DNA of 64,000 bases from Lachnospiraceae bacterium UBA5899 (GCA_002432425.1 DJEL01000045.1:38343-102342); one strand, 5' to 3'. Shown: positions 15,516-25,171, counted from the first letter of the stretch. A program made the numbers and translations. Notes: a model not told the origin generated them from the sequence alone.

Positions 15516-16239
15516 ACATTTCCCCCCTTTTCCGGAATAAAAGCACACTGCCCTTATAGGATATAAAATACAGGAGAATTACGATTGCCGGCATGCAGAC
15601 CTCAAGCAGCTGCACCGCGTCCGTATGCCGGGTCATCCACTCCAGCAGAAACTTCATACCCGCTCCGTCCTCCATCGCCGCCGGGTCAAAGAGCTGCCAG
15701 ACCATAACGGCAAAAAAGAGGCATGCTACCAGCGCCGTTTTGACATACCGTGCTGCCCTGCTCCCGAAGGCAAACAGAAACGGAAATTCTACCGCAGCAA
15801 TAAAAAGTGCGGAAACAACCAGTAAAAGCAACATGGTACCGATCATGGATATGTACAAAACCATATTCTCCGCCAGCTCTTCTTTCCTTATTCCCCCCAG
15901 AACAAATGTCTGCAAAACCACCAGCAGATTTGTCAGTGTATAATAATAAATCCCCATAAATGCATACTTTTCCTGCACATATTTCCTGCCTCCGGTGGGA
16001 AGGCTTAACAGAAACGTCCGGATGGAATTTTTTTCATCGGAAGCAAAAATCTTTTCCGGAATGCTGATGCCGTAACAGACAGCTATAAGACCTAAAATTG
16101 CCAGGAAAAGGGCTCCGTCTATTCCCCCCGGGTTCCCCCAGATGACCATACCGGTTAAAATCAGCACACAAGCCGCCAGTATCCGCAGCATCCATTTCCC
16201 TTTTGCCGTGCAAAAATCCTGATAAAGAAGACCTGTCAT
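15508..16239 (-). CDS. ABC-2 type transporter permease
   Basis: A 243-residue membrane protein with six predicted helices of the ABC-2 type. The start at 16239 has GAAAGGAGG upstream and overlaps the stop of the preceding permease (ATGA); a longer reading to 16323 has no ribosome binding site. With the other permease and the ATPase it forms an exporter of the kind controlled by YtrA-like regulators. Substrate unknown. Confidence 0.8.
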   Translation of the reverse strand: MTGLLYQDFCTAKGKWMLRILAACVLILTGMVIWGNPGGIDGALFLAILGLIAVCYGISIPEKIFASDEKNSIRTFLLSLPTGGRKYVQEKYAFMGIYYYTLTNLLVVLQTFVLGGIRKEELAENMVLYISMIGTMLLLLVVSALFIAAVEFPFLFAFGSRAARYVKTALVACLFFAVMVWQLFDPAAMEDGAGMKFLLEWMTRHTDAVQLLEVCMPAIVILLYFISYKGSVLLFRKRGEMYE

Positions 16240-17015
16240 TTTCTGCCTCCTTTCCGGTAAAACCACACGCTGAGTCCGTAAGAAATCGCATAAAATAGCA
16301 CCATTCCCACGACTTCTGCCCACAGATACCTGCTTACTATGTTCCTTCCTTCCCGGAATTTTTCCATCAGATACCGGAACAATTCCATGCCCGGCAGAGC
16401 GTCCAACAGAGTTATGAACTTCAGGTAAAGAAGACCGACCGGCACCAGAAACAAAATCAGGCTGGCTACGGTTCCTTTCTTCTTTCCCAGCGCATAAAAA
16501 AGCGGAATTTGTATGCCGCAGAACAACAGTAATACGGCTGCGATTACCAAAATCAACTGTGTCAGATTTTCCATGGACAGTTCTTCTATGCCTACTGCCT
16601 GCCCCGCGCTGGCTGCCACAATGGCTGCCGACAAAAGGGAGCTTCCCATGCTGATGGCGCCAAATGTCAGATAAATCAGATATCTTGCCGTAACCGCATC
16701 CGCAGCTTTTACCGGCAGGGTTCTCACAACCTTTTCAAAACCCGCCTGTTCATCCATTTCAAAGCAACGCAGGGCATCCACAAAAAATCCCATGGGAATA
16801 AGCAGGCAGATGCCGATGATATAAAAAAGAATCACCGGCGCATTTTCTTCGTTGATTGCCTCTTCCACTTCCCCGGAAAGCATCCGCCCCATATTTCCGT
16901 ACCGGATGCTCAGTACAACTAACAGTGCGAAAATGAGTGTCGCGATGCAGACCGGTATTATGGTGCGCAGGAGCTTTTTCAGACAGCACATGTCCTTATA
17001 ATACAAACCTCTCAT
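16236..17015 (-). CDS. ABC-2 type transporter permease
   Basis: A 259-residue membrane protein beginning MRGLYYKDMCCLKKLLRTII, with six hydrophobic segments and a large charged loop after the first (residues about 40-65). Start and stop overlap those of its neighbours by four bases on each side, so ATPase, both permeases and the protease are coupled. Its likely job is one half of the membrane channel of the exporter. Confidence 0.8.
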   Translation of the reverse strand: MRGLYYKDMCCLKKLLRTIIPVCIATLIFALLVVLSIRYGNMGRMLSGEVEEAINEENAPVILFYIIGICLLIPMGFFVDALRCFEMDEQAGFEKVVRTLPVKAADAVTARYLIYLTFGAISMGSSLLSAAIVAASAGQAVGIEELSMENLTQLILVIAAVLLLFCGIQIPLFYALGKKKGTVASLILFLVPVGLLYLKFITLLDALPGMELFRYLMEKFREGRNIVSRYLWAEVVGMVLFYAISYGLSVWFYRKGGRK

Positions 17016-17959
17016 ACGCCCGCCTTTCCTGCCTCTGCAGGCTTTATGCTCTCTGCCTCATCGGATGCTGCTCTTCCGCCTGCTCTGGCATTTTCCCTTG
17101 CTACATAAAACAGCATGATTTCTTCGAGGGTAGCCGGTTCTATCAGCTCCTCGCCCCATTTTTTACGGGCTGCATTGGCGTCATTTACTAAAATTTCACA
17201 GCCGTAGGCTTCCATTCTTTTGAATATGATACAATCGTCATTTATATTATCTGCCTCTTTTTTTCCGCAGCGGATAATGGCGTGCTCCTCTAAAATGGTA
17301 TCTTTTTCCCCGGAAAGAAGAATTCTGCCCTTATCTATAAAGGTAATCTCGTCCGCAATCCGTTCCAAATCGGATATGATGTGGGAGGACAGAAAAATGG
17401 AATGCTCCTCATCCACTATGAATTCCTGAAAAATATCGAGAATTTCATTCCGGACCACCGGGTCTAATCCGCTGGTAGGTTCATCCAGAATCAGAAGCTT
17501 CGCATGATGGGAAAGCGCCACCGCAATCTGCAGTTTCATGCGCATGCCTCTTGAGAACTTTCCGCAGGGCTTCTTTAAGGGAAGCCCAAACCTTGTCAGG
17601 TACTTTTGGAAGGCTTCTCCATCCCAGTTTGCATATACATAGGACATCATCGTTGCAATCTGCTTCGGCGTCATAAACTCGTGAAATCCCATTTCATCAA
17701 AAACGACACCAATGTCTTCTTTTATCGTCTGCTCGTCCTTTTGAAAATCCTTCCCGAAAATTTTAATCTCTCCCACGTTTATCGGCATCATGTTTAGCAT
17801 GGCCTTAATGGTCGTGGTTTTACCGGCGCCGTTCTGCCCGATAAAACCGTGTATTCTGCCTGCGGTTACCTGCAAATCCACATTTTGCAGGGCAAACCCG
17901 TCATAGCTTTTACTCAGATTTTGAATTTCTATGACATTTACTTCCTTCTCACTACCCAC
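17012..17959 (-). CDS. ABC transporter ATP-binding protein
   Basis: A 315-residue ATPase. Walker A GQNGAGKT (41-48), signature FSRGMRMKLQ (from 135), Walker B LLILDEPTSGLDP (from 155). The GTG at 17959 is the likely start: GGGAGG lies at the right distance, and the text upstream of it is not protein-like. The C-terminal 80 residues hold a regulatory extension often seen in ABC-2 exporters. It powers the two permeases that follow and belongs to the YtrA-controlled operon. Confidence 0.87.
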   Translation of the reverse strand: MGSEKEVNVIEIQNLSKSYDGFALQNVDLQVTAGRIHGFIGQNGAGKTTTIKAMLNMMPINVGEIKIFGKDFQKDEQTIKEDIGVVFDEMGFHEFMTPKQIATMMSYVYANWDGEAFQKYLTRFGLPLKKPCGKFSRGMRMKLQIAVALSHHAKLLILDEPTSGLDPVVRNEILDIFQEFIVDEEHSIFLSSHIISDLERIADEITFIDKGRILLSGEKDTILEEHAIIRCGKKEADNINDDCIIFKRMEAYGCEILVNDANAARKKWGEELIEPATLEEIMLFYVARENARAGGRAASDEAESIKPAEAGKAGV

Positions 17960-18038
17960 TTTCTGCACCTCCCGATATTCTGCATTTCTTCCTCTGCAGT
18001 CATTCCCTCGCATACCTTTTCCGGCTGTATCTGAATTT

Positions 18039-18413
18039 TTACATTTCCTCCAGCAGCATCCGGAATGTTTCCACCATTTCTTCCTTTGTGAGGCCGGCAT
18101 CCAGTGCTTTCTGAATACCCTTGGCAAAATATTCTTCCGTTTCCGCCAGCACGCGTTCCCGCAAAAGCTCCTCGTTCTGGGCTTTCACAAAACTGCCTCT
18201 GCCGGTAAAGGACTCAATGAAGCCGTCCCTCTCCAGTTCCTCATAGGCTCTTTTAGTGGTAATCATACTGATGCGAAGGTCCTTCGCCAGTGTGCGCATG
18301 GAAGGGAGGGCGTCCCCTGCCTTCAGCTCACCGCGCAAAATCATTTCGCGGATTTGCACCTCAATCTGCTCGTAAATCGGTGCCCCGCTTGTGTTGCTGA
18401 TGATAATATCCAT
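18039..18413 (-). CDS. GntR-family regulator, YtrA subfamily
   Basis: A 124-residue repressor: N-terminal winged helix (PIYEQIEVQIREMILRGELK, LPSMRTLAKDLRISMITTKRAYEELERDGFI) and only a short C-terminal dimerisation tail, which is the YtrA layout. First gene of an operon with an ABC exporter and a CPBP protease. In Bacillus and relatives such operons respond to cell-wall antibiotics; the same is inferred here. It very probably binds the palindrome over its own -10 region. Confidence 0.88.
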   Translation of the reverse strand: MDIIISNTSGAPIYEQIEVQIREMILRGELKAGDALPSMRTLAKDLRISMITTKRAYEELERDGFIESFTGRGSFVKAQNEELLRERVLAETEEYFAKGIQKALDAGLTKEEMVETFRMLLEEM

Positions 18414-18445
18414 GGTTTATCCTCTTACATGTCTTACATGTTTTA

Positions 18446-18494
18446 ATTGTATATATCGTATATATACAATATCTCTTTTATAGTATGCTGTCAA
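18446..18494 (-). promoter_or_regulatory. YtrA-operon promoter with overlapping operator
   Basis: Minus strand: TTGACA (18494-18489), 17-nt spacer, TATTGT (18471-18466). A perfect inverted repeat with arms ATTGTATATAT and ATATATACAAT around CGT (18446-18470) covers the -10 and the start site. This is the expected site for autorepression. A direct repeat CTTACATG (18424-18431 and 18433-18440) lies in the leader. Confidence 0.75.
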
Positions 18495-18504
18495 GAGAAA
18501 AATA

Positions 18505-18589
18505 CACAACAAAAACCGGCTCCCCGGTCAGGCAGTAAGCCTGGCTATGGAGAGCCGGTCTGAAATTCCATTTTTTATTCACTTCTGAA
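18505..18589 (-). repeat. 85-bp repeat copy 1, terminator of the sugar operon
   Basis: The first 63 bases are identical to 26363-26425 and the remaining 22 differ at three positions. Read on the minus strand it forms a two-part hairpin (ACCGGCTC with GAGCCGGT, and inside it CAGGC with GCCTG) followed by TTTTTGTTG, so it is also an intrinsic terminator for the permease gene that ends at 18597. Confidence 0.85.
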
Positions 18590-18596
18590 CACTATT

Positions 18597-19430
18597 TTAT
18601 TTTTCTGCACCCATTGTAAGACCATCGATAATATAATTAGAGCAAAACAAATAGACAATTATAACCGCCAGAATAGAAATTCCTACCGCAAGATACATTG
18701 CTCCGTAATTAGTTAAGTAAATACCCTTTACAAGCGAAATCAAAATTGGCATCGTATATTTTTTGGTATCTGTTATCATAATTAACGGTCCAATATAGTT
18801 ATTCCAGCTGTTAACGAAATTAAATATACACATTGTTGCCACTCCCGCTTTGATACAAGGTAACACAATACGGTTAAACAATCCAAACTCTGAACACCCT
18901 TCTATTCTGGCTGCTTCAAGCATGGAACTGGGAACGCCCTGTTCAATCATACCTCTTAAAAAGAAAATAGTGGAAACACTGGTAACTCCCGGGGCAAAAA
19001 AAGGGAACATAAATGTAAGTAATTTATTTACCAGTCTCAGCTGCAGGCCCAGTTTGTAAAAGCCTATTATACTTACCTGTCCCGGAATCATCATAGATGC
19101 CAGAACAACCCCAAACAGAATTTTCTTCCCCTTAAAGTTATATTTAGCAAAACCAAACGCCACCAGTGCACCAAAATATCCTGATGTCAGCATAAAAATT
19201 GTCGAAACGGATACACTGTTAAAAAAGCCTTTCCAGATATTTACATATTGCTGTAATTTGGTATAATTTTCACCCAGATACCTGCCGGGAAGCAAATTAA
19301 GTTTTGTAACAATTTCATAACTGGAATGCGTTGCATTTACAGTTACCAGATAAAAAGGTACAAGGGTGATTACTATTAACAAAATCAGGAAAAAATATAT
19401 GATTGTTTTCTTAAGAATTCGCTTAATCAT
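18597..19430 (-). CDS. Carbohydrate ABC transporter permease (MalG-like)
   Basis: A 277-residue CUT1-family permease with six helices. The EAA loop that docks to the ATPase is EAARIEGCSEFGLFNRIVLP. It overlaps the first permease gene by eight bases. The module encodes no ATPase; such importers usually borrow a shared MsmK/MalK-type ATPase encoded elsewhere. Predicted role: uptake of oligosaccharides for the neighbouring GH30 and GH2 enzymes. Confidence 0.88.
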   Translation of the reverse strand: MIKRILKKTIIYFFLILLIVITLVPFYLVTVNATHSSYEIVTKLNLLPGRYLGENYTKLQQYVNIWKGFFNSVSVSTIFMLTSGYFGALVAFGFAKYNFKGKKILFGVVLASMMIPGQVSIIGFYKLGLQLRLVNKLLTFMFPFFAPGVTSVSTIFFLRGMIEQGVPSSMLEAARIEGCSEFGLFNRIVLPCIKAGVATMCIFNFVNSWNNYIGPLIMITDTKKYTMPILISLVKGIYLTNYGAMYLAVGISILAVIIVYLFCSNYIIDGLTMGAEK

Positions 19431-20325
19431 TATTGTTTCCTCCTTTCCCCTTCATAGCCTTTAACGATAATATACTCATAAGTCCGATAATCAAAAATAA
19501 TCCAACTGAAATTGCTGCAGAATACCCATAATTGTGATTCTTAAATCCCTGATTGTATAAATACATTGATGCAGTCAGAATTGCCTTGTCAGGTTCTCCC
19601 GTTCCATCCGACATAGTAGATGGAACATCAAATAATTGCATTCCTCCTATAATAGAGGTTATCGTAATATAAACAATAGTCGGCTTAATAAGCGGCAATG
19701 TAATCAGACAAAAAGTTTGTCCCTTTCCGGCTCCGTCAATCTGTGCAGCCTCAAAAAGACTCCGGTCAATAGTGGTAATTCCGGCCATTACAAGAATTGT
19801 TGTATATCCAAACCACATCCACCACTGTACATATGAAGTCAGATTTGAAACAAATATCGGCGAATTAAAGAAGTCAAACGGCGCTCCTTTTATGTGCATT
19901 GCACATAAAATGTTATTTACAACAGACTTATTGCCATTAAAAATCAAATTGAACAACAGACCCACAGAAGCCGCCGTTACAAGATTAGGCAGATAATAAA
20001 TCGCACGAAATGTTTTCATGGCCTTAATGTGGTTCAATGTAAAAACGGCTGCAAGTAAAAGTGCCGTCAAAAGCTGTGGAATATAACTAATTATCCATAT
20101 CCTTAATGTATTCCATATACTCAGATAAAAAACCTTATCCGTTATCAGCCTTTTGAAATTTGCCAGCCCGACATATGATTCTTTTGCCAACCCATCCCAT
20201 TTCTGTACACTTAATGAAAACGTAAACAGAACCGGATATAACCCCAGGAAAATAAACGCAATAAAAAATGGTACAATAAAGAGATATCCATACATGCTTC
20301 TATTATTGATACTTTTCTTTTTCAT
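19423..20325 (-). CDS. Carbohydrate ABC transporter permease (MalF-like)
   Basis: A 300-residue CUT1-family permease with six helices and the EAA loop EAAQIDGAGKGQTFCLITLP. It partners the MalG-like permease and the solute-binding lipoprotein. A stem-loop sits in the 106-nt gap after the solute-binding gene, which probably sets a lower level for the permeases. Confidence 0.88.
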   Translation of the reverse strand: MKKKSINNRSMYGYLFIVPFFIAFIFLGLYPVLFTFSLSVQKWDGLAKESYVGLANFKRLITDKVFYLSIWNTLRIWIISYIPQLLTALLLAAVFTLNHIKAMKTFRAIYYLPNLVTAASVGLLFNLIFNGNKSVVNNILCAMHIKGAPFDFFNSPIFVSNLTSYVQWWMWFGYTTILVMAGITTIDRSLFEAAQIDGAGKGQTFCLITLPLIKPTIVYITITSIIGGMQLFDVPSTMSDGTGEPDKAILTASMYLYNQGFKNHNYGYSAAISVGLFLIIGLMSILSLKAMKGKGGNNND

Positions 20326-20358
20326 TTCTTACCTATCTCCTGTACATATAAATCATAA

Positions 20359-20400
20359 GGCTGTTACACTTTCATTTCTACCTTTGTTCATGTAACAGCC
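20359..20400 (-). promoter_or_regulatory. Intercistronic stem-loop after the solute-binding gene
   Basis: Perfect 10-bp arms GGCTGTTACA and TGTAACAGCC around a 22-nt loop, with no T-run. Such structures after binding-protein genes stabilise the upstream message or partly terminate, giving more binding protein than permease. Confidence 0.6.
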
Positions 20401-20431
20401 CTAAGCTAAATATACCTTCTCAAATAATAAA

Positions 20432-21787
20432 TTATTCTATAATCAGTTCCGGATAATTCGTTGCAACATCATCCTTAAACTGCTGAATTGCCTGTTCCTT
20501 ACTGATCTTGCCTGTCGCATAAGCCTGTGCTGCATTTTTGTAAGCAGTATTAATCTGTCCATCATATTCCGTAATTGTTACATGAGGATTTTTCTCCATA
20601 ACCTGATTATAAAATGCATACAAATTCTGGCCGCCCAGGTTTTCCTCTCCTGCCCCGTTTGCCAATGCGTCATCAGCAGATTTGCATCCAACATATTCGC
20701 CGTATTCGGATGCGTAAGATGTAAGAGCCTCTGTATTTAATGTCACATACTGAAGAAATGCCCATGCTGCTTCTTTATTTTTGCTGTCCTTGTAAATTCC
20801 AAGCCAGGTTCCACCGTTAATATAGGGATTGGGTCCTTCGCAAAGCCCCCACTGTCCCATTGTATTTACAGCATTGGATTTAATGACAAATGAATATCCC
20901 CACGTAGGTAACACATAGCAAAATACATCATCACTTTCTACACCTGCAATCCACTCGGGATCCCATTCGGATACATTCAGGTCGTAACCCTTTTCATGAA
21001 TTGTTTTCACTGTATCAAGGAAATCTTCCATTTTAGGGTCAATAACCAGTTTTCCATCCACAACCCACGGCTGTTCCCGATCGGATAATGCCATTAACAT
21101 TACATCTTCCCAGCTTCCAAACATTGTAATACCGGCATTCTTAAAGATTTCCGCTGTTTCCAGCATTTTGTCATAATCCGAAATATATTCTGTAACTTCT
21201 TCCGGTTCACTGACTCCCAGTACCTTCTGGGCTAAGTCTCTTCTGTAGATAACAGAACCTGGAGTTGTCTGCCAGCTTAATGCTCTGACAGCACCTGTAT
21301 CATCTGTTCCTACATTTTTGACGTAATCCCAAATATCTCCTAAGGAATCCGTCGCCTGATAGGGCTCCTGACTAAGGTCATCCCACACTCCTGCATTGAC
21401 CAGATAACGCACATAGTCCGATTCTCCGGTAAAAATATCAGGTGCATCCTGTCCGCTGGAAAGTACCGGTGTAAGCTTGGACAAGAATTCTTTATTGGGA
21501 ATTACTGTAATATTTACCTTGATATTAGGATATATCTGGTTAAAGCCATCTACAAATCTCTGAAGTTCCTCACCGGATGACCAGATATTCAGTTCTGCTT
21601 CCATATTTGTATCCACTGCTGCCGTCTGATCTTTTTCTCCTGTCTGGTTTGCTGTTTCTCCCGAACTCTGCTCTGTCGTTTCCGGGGAATCATTCCCGTT
21701 GTTTTCATTTTCTCCGGAAGCACATCCCACAAAAGTCGAGAGACACATTGTAGTTGCAACCAATAAACTTAAAATTTTCTTTTTCAT
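20432..21787 (-). CDS. Sugar ABC transporter solute-binding lipoprotein
   Basis: A 451-residue extracellular binding protein. Signal peptide with lipobox to C22 (TFVGC), then an acidic, asparagine-rich linker and the type 1 periplasmic-binding fold (LNIWSSGEELQRFVDGFNQIYPNIKVNITVIP). It should capture an oligosaccharide at the cell surface and pass it to the two permeases encoded downstream. GGAGGACG precedes the start. The ligand cannot be named; the GH30 and GH2 genes in the operon suggest a beta-linked gluco- or related oligosaccharide. Confidence 0.88.
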   Translation of the reverse strand: MKKKILSLLVATTMCLSTFVGCASGENENNGNDSPETTEQSSGETANQTGEKDQTAAVDTNMEAELNIWSSGEELQRFVDGFNQIYPNIKVNITVIPNKEFLSKLTPVLSSGQDAPDIFTGESDYVRYLVNAGVWDDLSQEPYQATDSLGDIWDYVKNVGTDDTGAVRALSWQTTPGSVIYRRDLAQKVLGVSEPEEVTEYISDYDKMLETAEIFKNAGITMFGSWEDVMLMALSDREQPWVVDGKLVIDPKMEDFLDTVKTIHEKGYDLNVSEWDPEWIAGVESDDVFCYVLPTWGYSFVIKSNAVNTMGQWGLCEGPNPYINGGTWLGIYKDSKNKEAAWAFLQYVTLNTEALTSYASEYGEYVGCKSADDALANGAGEENLGGQNLYAFYNQVMEKNPHVTITEYDGQINTAYKNAAQAYATGKISKEQAIQQFKDDVATNYPELIIE

Positions 21788-21831
21788 GCCACGTCCTCCT
21801 TAAATGTAATTTATTTTCCTATCTATAATCA

Positions 21832-23286
21832 TCAAAATAAATAGGTAACGATACTGTGTGCCGGTAAAGCAGTTTCCGCAATATGATCCCGATACCGTAA
21901 AACCAAGGGAATTTCTTCTTCATTCGGATTCATCACTATTGCAACTTTACTGCCATCCGGATTAATAAATGTGCATCCTTCCAATTTATGTGTATATATG
22001 GAATTTGCAATTCTTACTGCCCCCGGCCGGACAAATTTACTAAAATGACCCATGTAATAATAGGAAGAGGAATAATGAATCTCCTTTGTCTCATGATTCA
22101 TCACCACCGGGGCCTCACCTCTCCATATCCCCGTACGAATGCACGGTAGTAAAAATTCTTTTTCCGTTTCGCTCAATGTTTCTTCATTACATCCGTTTTC
22201 CTCAAATCGTTTCTTAAATGCAATCTGCTCATCCATCCAGTGATCCGGATGTCCTGTATCATCCAGAATCATATTCCAGTCAACCCATCCGCAAGCCCAG
22301 TGATTTAAGTTTCCGATTATGTCATGTGCATATTTTTCGCCGGTATTGTAAGCAGCACGATTTTCTTTTCCTACGCATGCCTCCGTTGCCAGAATCAATT
22401 TATCCGGATACATCTGGTGAAATGCTTCCAAAGCTCCGAAATGATCCCCGACATACCAATGGACTGCCATGCCATCCAAGGCTTCTCCGGCTTCCCTGGA
22501 CGATAACACCTCCAACGCACGGTCAAATGCCCTCTCTTTATTGTGGTCCCAGAACAAAACCTTCTTATCCGACATTCCTGCTTTGCACAATGCCGGTTTT
22601 AAATAGTTCTGTGCAAATTCGCGTTCTTCCTGTGCTGTATAATAGCAGGACTCCCATCCCATTTCTGCGTGCGCTTCATTCTGAACCGTAATTCCCCAGA
22701 CCGATATTCCTTCTTTTTCATATTCCAAAAGAAACTTAACAATATAATCGGCCCATACCTGCCTGCAATCCTTTCTGAGATATCGCCCCTTATCCATACG
22801 TCCATTTGTTTTCATCCATCCGGGAGGACTCCACGGCGAAGAAAATAAGGTCAAATCATCGCTAAGTGCCATTGCCTGTTTTATCATGGGTATTACATCT
22901 TTTCTGTCATGTTCAATGTTAAAGTCGTGTAAGTCCCAATCATTCTCCGTGTTATCGTAATTGTAAAATTCCGTCGAAAAGTCACAACTGTTAATAGTTG
23001 TCCGGCATAGACTATAACCAATTCCTTCTTTGGAATCAAAAAAGCGTTTCATCACTTCATTTCTTTGTGCTTCATCCATTTTCAACAGATTTACTGCACT
23101 TGCTTGTGTCATTGCACCACCGAATCCAAGGATTTTCTGATATCTGACCTGATCATAAATGTTGAAGATGTTCGCTTCATTAGCTTTATAACCTTCTTTA
23201 TCGGGACCAAAAGACAATGGTGCCTGCTCTTTAAGCAACTGATTTTGCTTATAATCTGTCATATAGACTTTGATTATTTTGTTCAT
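21832..23286 (-). CDS. GH30 family glycoside hydrolase
   Basis: About 484 residues, no signal peptide, so it acts in the cytoplasm. GH30 landmarks: ILGFGGAMTQASAVNLL at the N-terminus, acid/base in GITVQNEAHAEMGW (E204) and nucleophile in ILATEACVG (E302), then a C-terminal beta-sandwich (about 395-484). GH30 enzymes include beta-glucosylceramidases, beta-1,6-glucanases and beta-xylosidases; the subfamily is not clear. Start choice: ATG at 23286 has AAGG five bases upstream; an ATG at 23298 is also possible. It follows the GH2 gene directly. Confidence 0.85.
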   Translation of the reverse strand: MNKIIKVYMTDYKQNQLLKEQAPLSFGPDKEGYKANEANIFNIYDQVRYQKILGFGGAMTQASAVNLLKMDEAQRNEVMKRFFDSKEGIGYSLCRTTINSCDFSTEFYNYDNTENDWDLHDFNIEHDRKDVIPMIKQAMALSDDLTLFSSPWSPPGWMKTNGRMDKGRYLRKDCRQVWADYIVKFLLEYEKEGISVWGITVQNEAHAEMGWESCYYTAQEEREFAQNYLKPALCKAGMSDKKVLFWDHNKERAFDRALEVLSSREAGEALDGMAVHWYVGDHFGALEAFHQMYPDKLILATEACVGKENRAAYNTGEKYAHDIIGNLNHWACGWVDWNMILDDTGHPDHWMDEQIAFKKRFEENGCNEETLSETEKEFLLPCIRTGIWRGEAPVVMNHETKEIHYSSSYYYMGHFSKFVRPGAVRIANSIYTHKLEGCTFINPDGSKVAIVMNPNEEEIPLVLRYRDHIAETALPAHSIVTYLF

Positions 23287-23287
23287 A

Positions 23288-25099
23288 TCAACCTTCATCC
23301 TCTCTTTTTATTCCGCCGTGAAAACGTTTCCGATTAATCCGGCAAATTATTTCCGGATTAATTTTGAAATTACGGTTTTCATCCATTAATCCGTTAATTT
23401 CCTGTTGTACATCTGTCAATTGTGTATAGCAATAACCGGCTAACCAGGGAATACTTCCCAACGCTGTTGTTATGGAATCATATCGTTTTATGAATTCTTC
23501 CTTATTTTGAACTTTTTCTCCATATCCCCAGCCGTCCTGGTTATTCTGAAAAGCAATCCCTCCATATTCAGTGACCATAATCGGTTGACCCGTATAATGA
23601 TACCCCTGTGCGAAAGCCGGTTTTAACAAATTATGATAAATTTTTCCTTCCAGAATATCTTTCATATGGTTTTCATATCTTTGCAGAAGAGCATGGGCAT
23701 CTTCCTCATAATCATGAAGCGTAATAATATCGGAAACGGTATGTTCCCAACCGTCATTTGCTATAACCGGTCTGGTTGCATCCAATGCCTTAATTGTGTG
23801 ATATACCGCCTCCGAAAGGTGTTGCTGCTTTTTATCTGAACCTATTTCGTTAATTCCCCACGATTCATTAAATGCTGTCCAGACAATAACAGAAGGATGA
23901 TTATAATGTTGTTCAACAACTTCAACGCACTCTCTTACATAATTTTCTACTTCACGATCACCAAAATAATATGCCGACGGTAATTCGCACCACACCAGAA
24001 GTCCTAAAACATCGCACCAATAATAGTATCTGTCATCTTCAATTTTCTGATGTTTTCTTGCTCCATTAAATCCAAGCTGTTTGGTCTTGATAATATCTTC
24101 CTTTATTGCATGCTCTGAAGGAGGAGTCAGACCCGTATTTTTCCAATATCCCTGGTCCAGAATTAATCTTTGATATAACGGTTCCTGATTCAAAAGAATA
24201 TTTCCGTTTTTAATACAGATTTCCCTCATTCCGAAATAGGAGTATATCTGATCACATTTCTGTTCATTCTGATACAATGCAATCTCCATATCGTATAAGT
24301 ACGGATGTTCGGGCGTCCAGTAATGAATTCCTTCAAATTCTGTGTCTTTGCTTATCTCTGCAATATTAATTCTTGTATGAGTGTGATATAAATCAACCGG
24401 AATCTCTGTCATGGTTACTTCCCTGCCCTGAAAGAATATCCGGATCTGTGCACGAAGCCCGTTTCCTTCTCTCATACCTGACACATCAAAATCCAGATCC
24501 AGCGATTTATCACGTATATCCGGTACTGTTTTAATGGACGTTATGTGAATTTTATTAACTTTTTCTAACCATACACTTTTCCAGATTCCTGTGTTTTGTA
24601 CATACCAGCAACGAAAGCTTTCATTTCTCCATCTCTGTTTTCCTCTTAATTGCGCCGGATCAAAACTATCTTCTGATTTAACTACAATTTCATTTCTGTC
24701 TTTTAGTGTATCTGTAATATCAAAACTAAATCTTGTATATCCACCTTTATGCTCTCCCACACAATGTCCGTTCACCCAGACTGTGGTTTTATAATCACAG
24801 CCTTCAAAATGAAGTATGAGTCGCTGATCCTGTTCCAATTCCTGCTCCGGTTCAAATATGCGGGCATACCATAAACAAAAATGTGCTTTCTTTTCGTTAA
24901 TTCCACTTGCTTCTGTTTCCGGGGAAAACGGAACACATATTATCTGTTCATCAGAAAAACCTTCATACCATTTCTCTGCGTCACCCTGTTGATAATCATC
25001 AAACCGGAATTTCCAATTACCATTTAAATTTTTCCACGAAGTTCGTACCATTTGTGGTCTCGGATAATCTTTTATGTACGCTGCCGTTTGTATTTTCAT
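23288..25099 (-). CDS. GH2 family glycoside hydrolase
   Basis: A 603-residue cytoplasmic GH2 enzyme: jelly-roll sugar-binding domain (about 15-180), immunoglobulin-like domain (about 185-295), and TIM barrel with acid/base in VWTAFNESWG (E412) and nucleophile in MVTEYGG (E511). Beta-glucuronidase, beta-galactosidase and beta-mannosidase are all possible in this family; I see no firm glucuronidase NxK signature. It is the first gene of the sugar operon and is followed without gap by GH30, so it should trim the non-reducing end of the imported oligosaccharide. Confidence 0.87.
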   Translation of the reverse strand: MKIQTAAYIKDYPRPQMVRTSWKNLNGNWKFRFDDYQQGDAEKWYEGFSDEQIICVPFSPETEASGINEKKAHFCLWYARIFEPEQELEQDQRLILHFEGCDYKTTVWVNGHCVGEHKGGYTRFSFDITDTLKDRNEIVVKSEDSFDPAQLRGKQRWRNESFRCWYVQNTGIWKSVWLEKVNKIHITSIKTVPDIRDKSLDLDFDVSGMREGNGLRAQIRIFFQGREVTMTEIPVDLYHTHTRINIAEISKDTEFEGIHYWTPEHPYLYDMEIALYQNEQKCDQIYSYFGMREICIKNGNILLNQEPLYQRLILDQGYWKNTGLTPPSEHAIKEDIIKTKQLGFNGARKHQKIEDDRYYYWCDVLGLLVWCELPSAYYFGDREVENYVRECVEVVEQHYNHPSVIVWTAFNESWGINEIGSDKKQQHLSEAVYHTIKALDATRPVIANDGWEHTVSDIITLHDYEEDAHALLQRYENHMKDILEGKIYHNLLKPAFAQGYHYTGQPIMVTEYGGIAFQNNQDGWGYGEKVQNKEEFIKRYDSITTALGSIPWLAGYCYTQLTDVQQEINGLMDENRNFKINPEIICRINRKRFHGGIKREDEG

Positions 25100-25143
25100 A
25101 TTTTTCCTCTTTTATATTAGTAGTGTTGTTTCTTTATAAGACA

Positions 25144-25171
25144 ATTTTACCATTTTGCGCCCCGAAATCAA
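25144..25171 (-). promoter_or_regulatory. Putative promoter of the GH2-GH30-ABC operon
   Basis: Minus strand: TTGATT (25171-25166), 16-nt spacer, TAAAAT (25149-25144), about 45 bases before the GH2 start. I find no clear operator palindrome in it. Confidence 0.45.

Noticed and set aside
18505..18589. Phage attachment site
   Set aside because: The repeat is a full terminator hairpin, no integrase or phage gene lies between the copies, and no tRNA gene is involved. It is reported as a module-flanking repeat instead.
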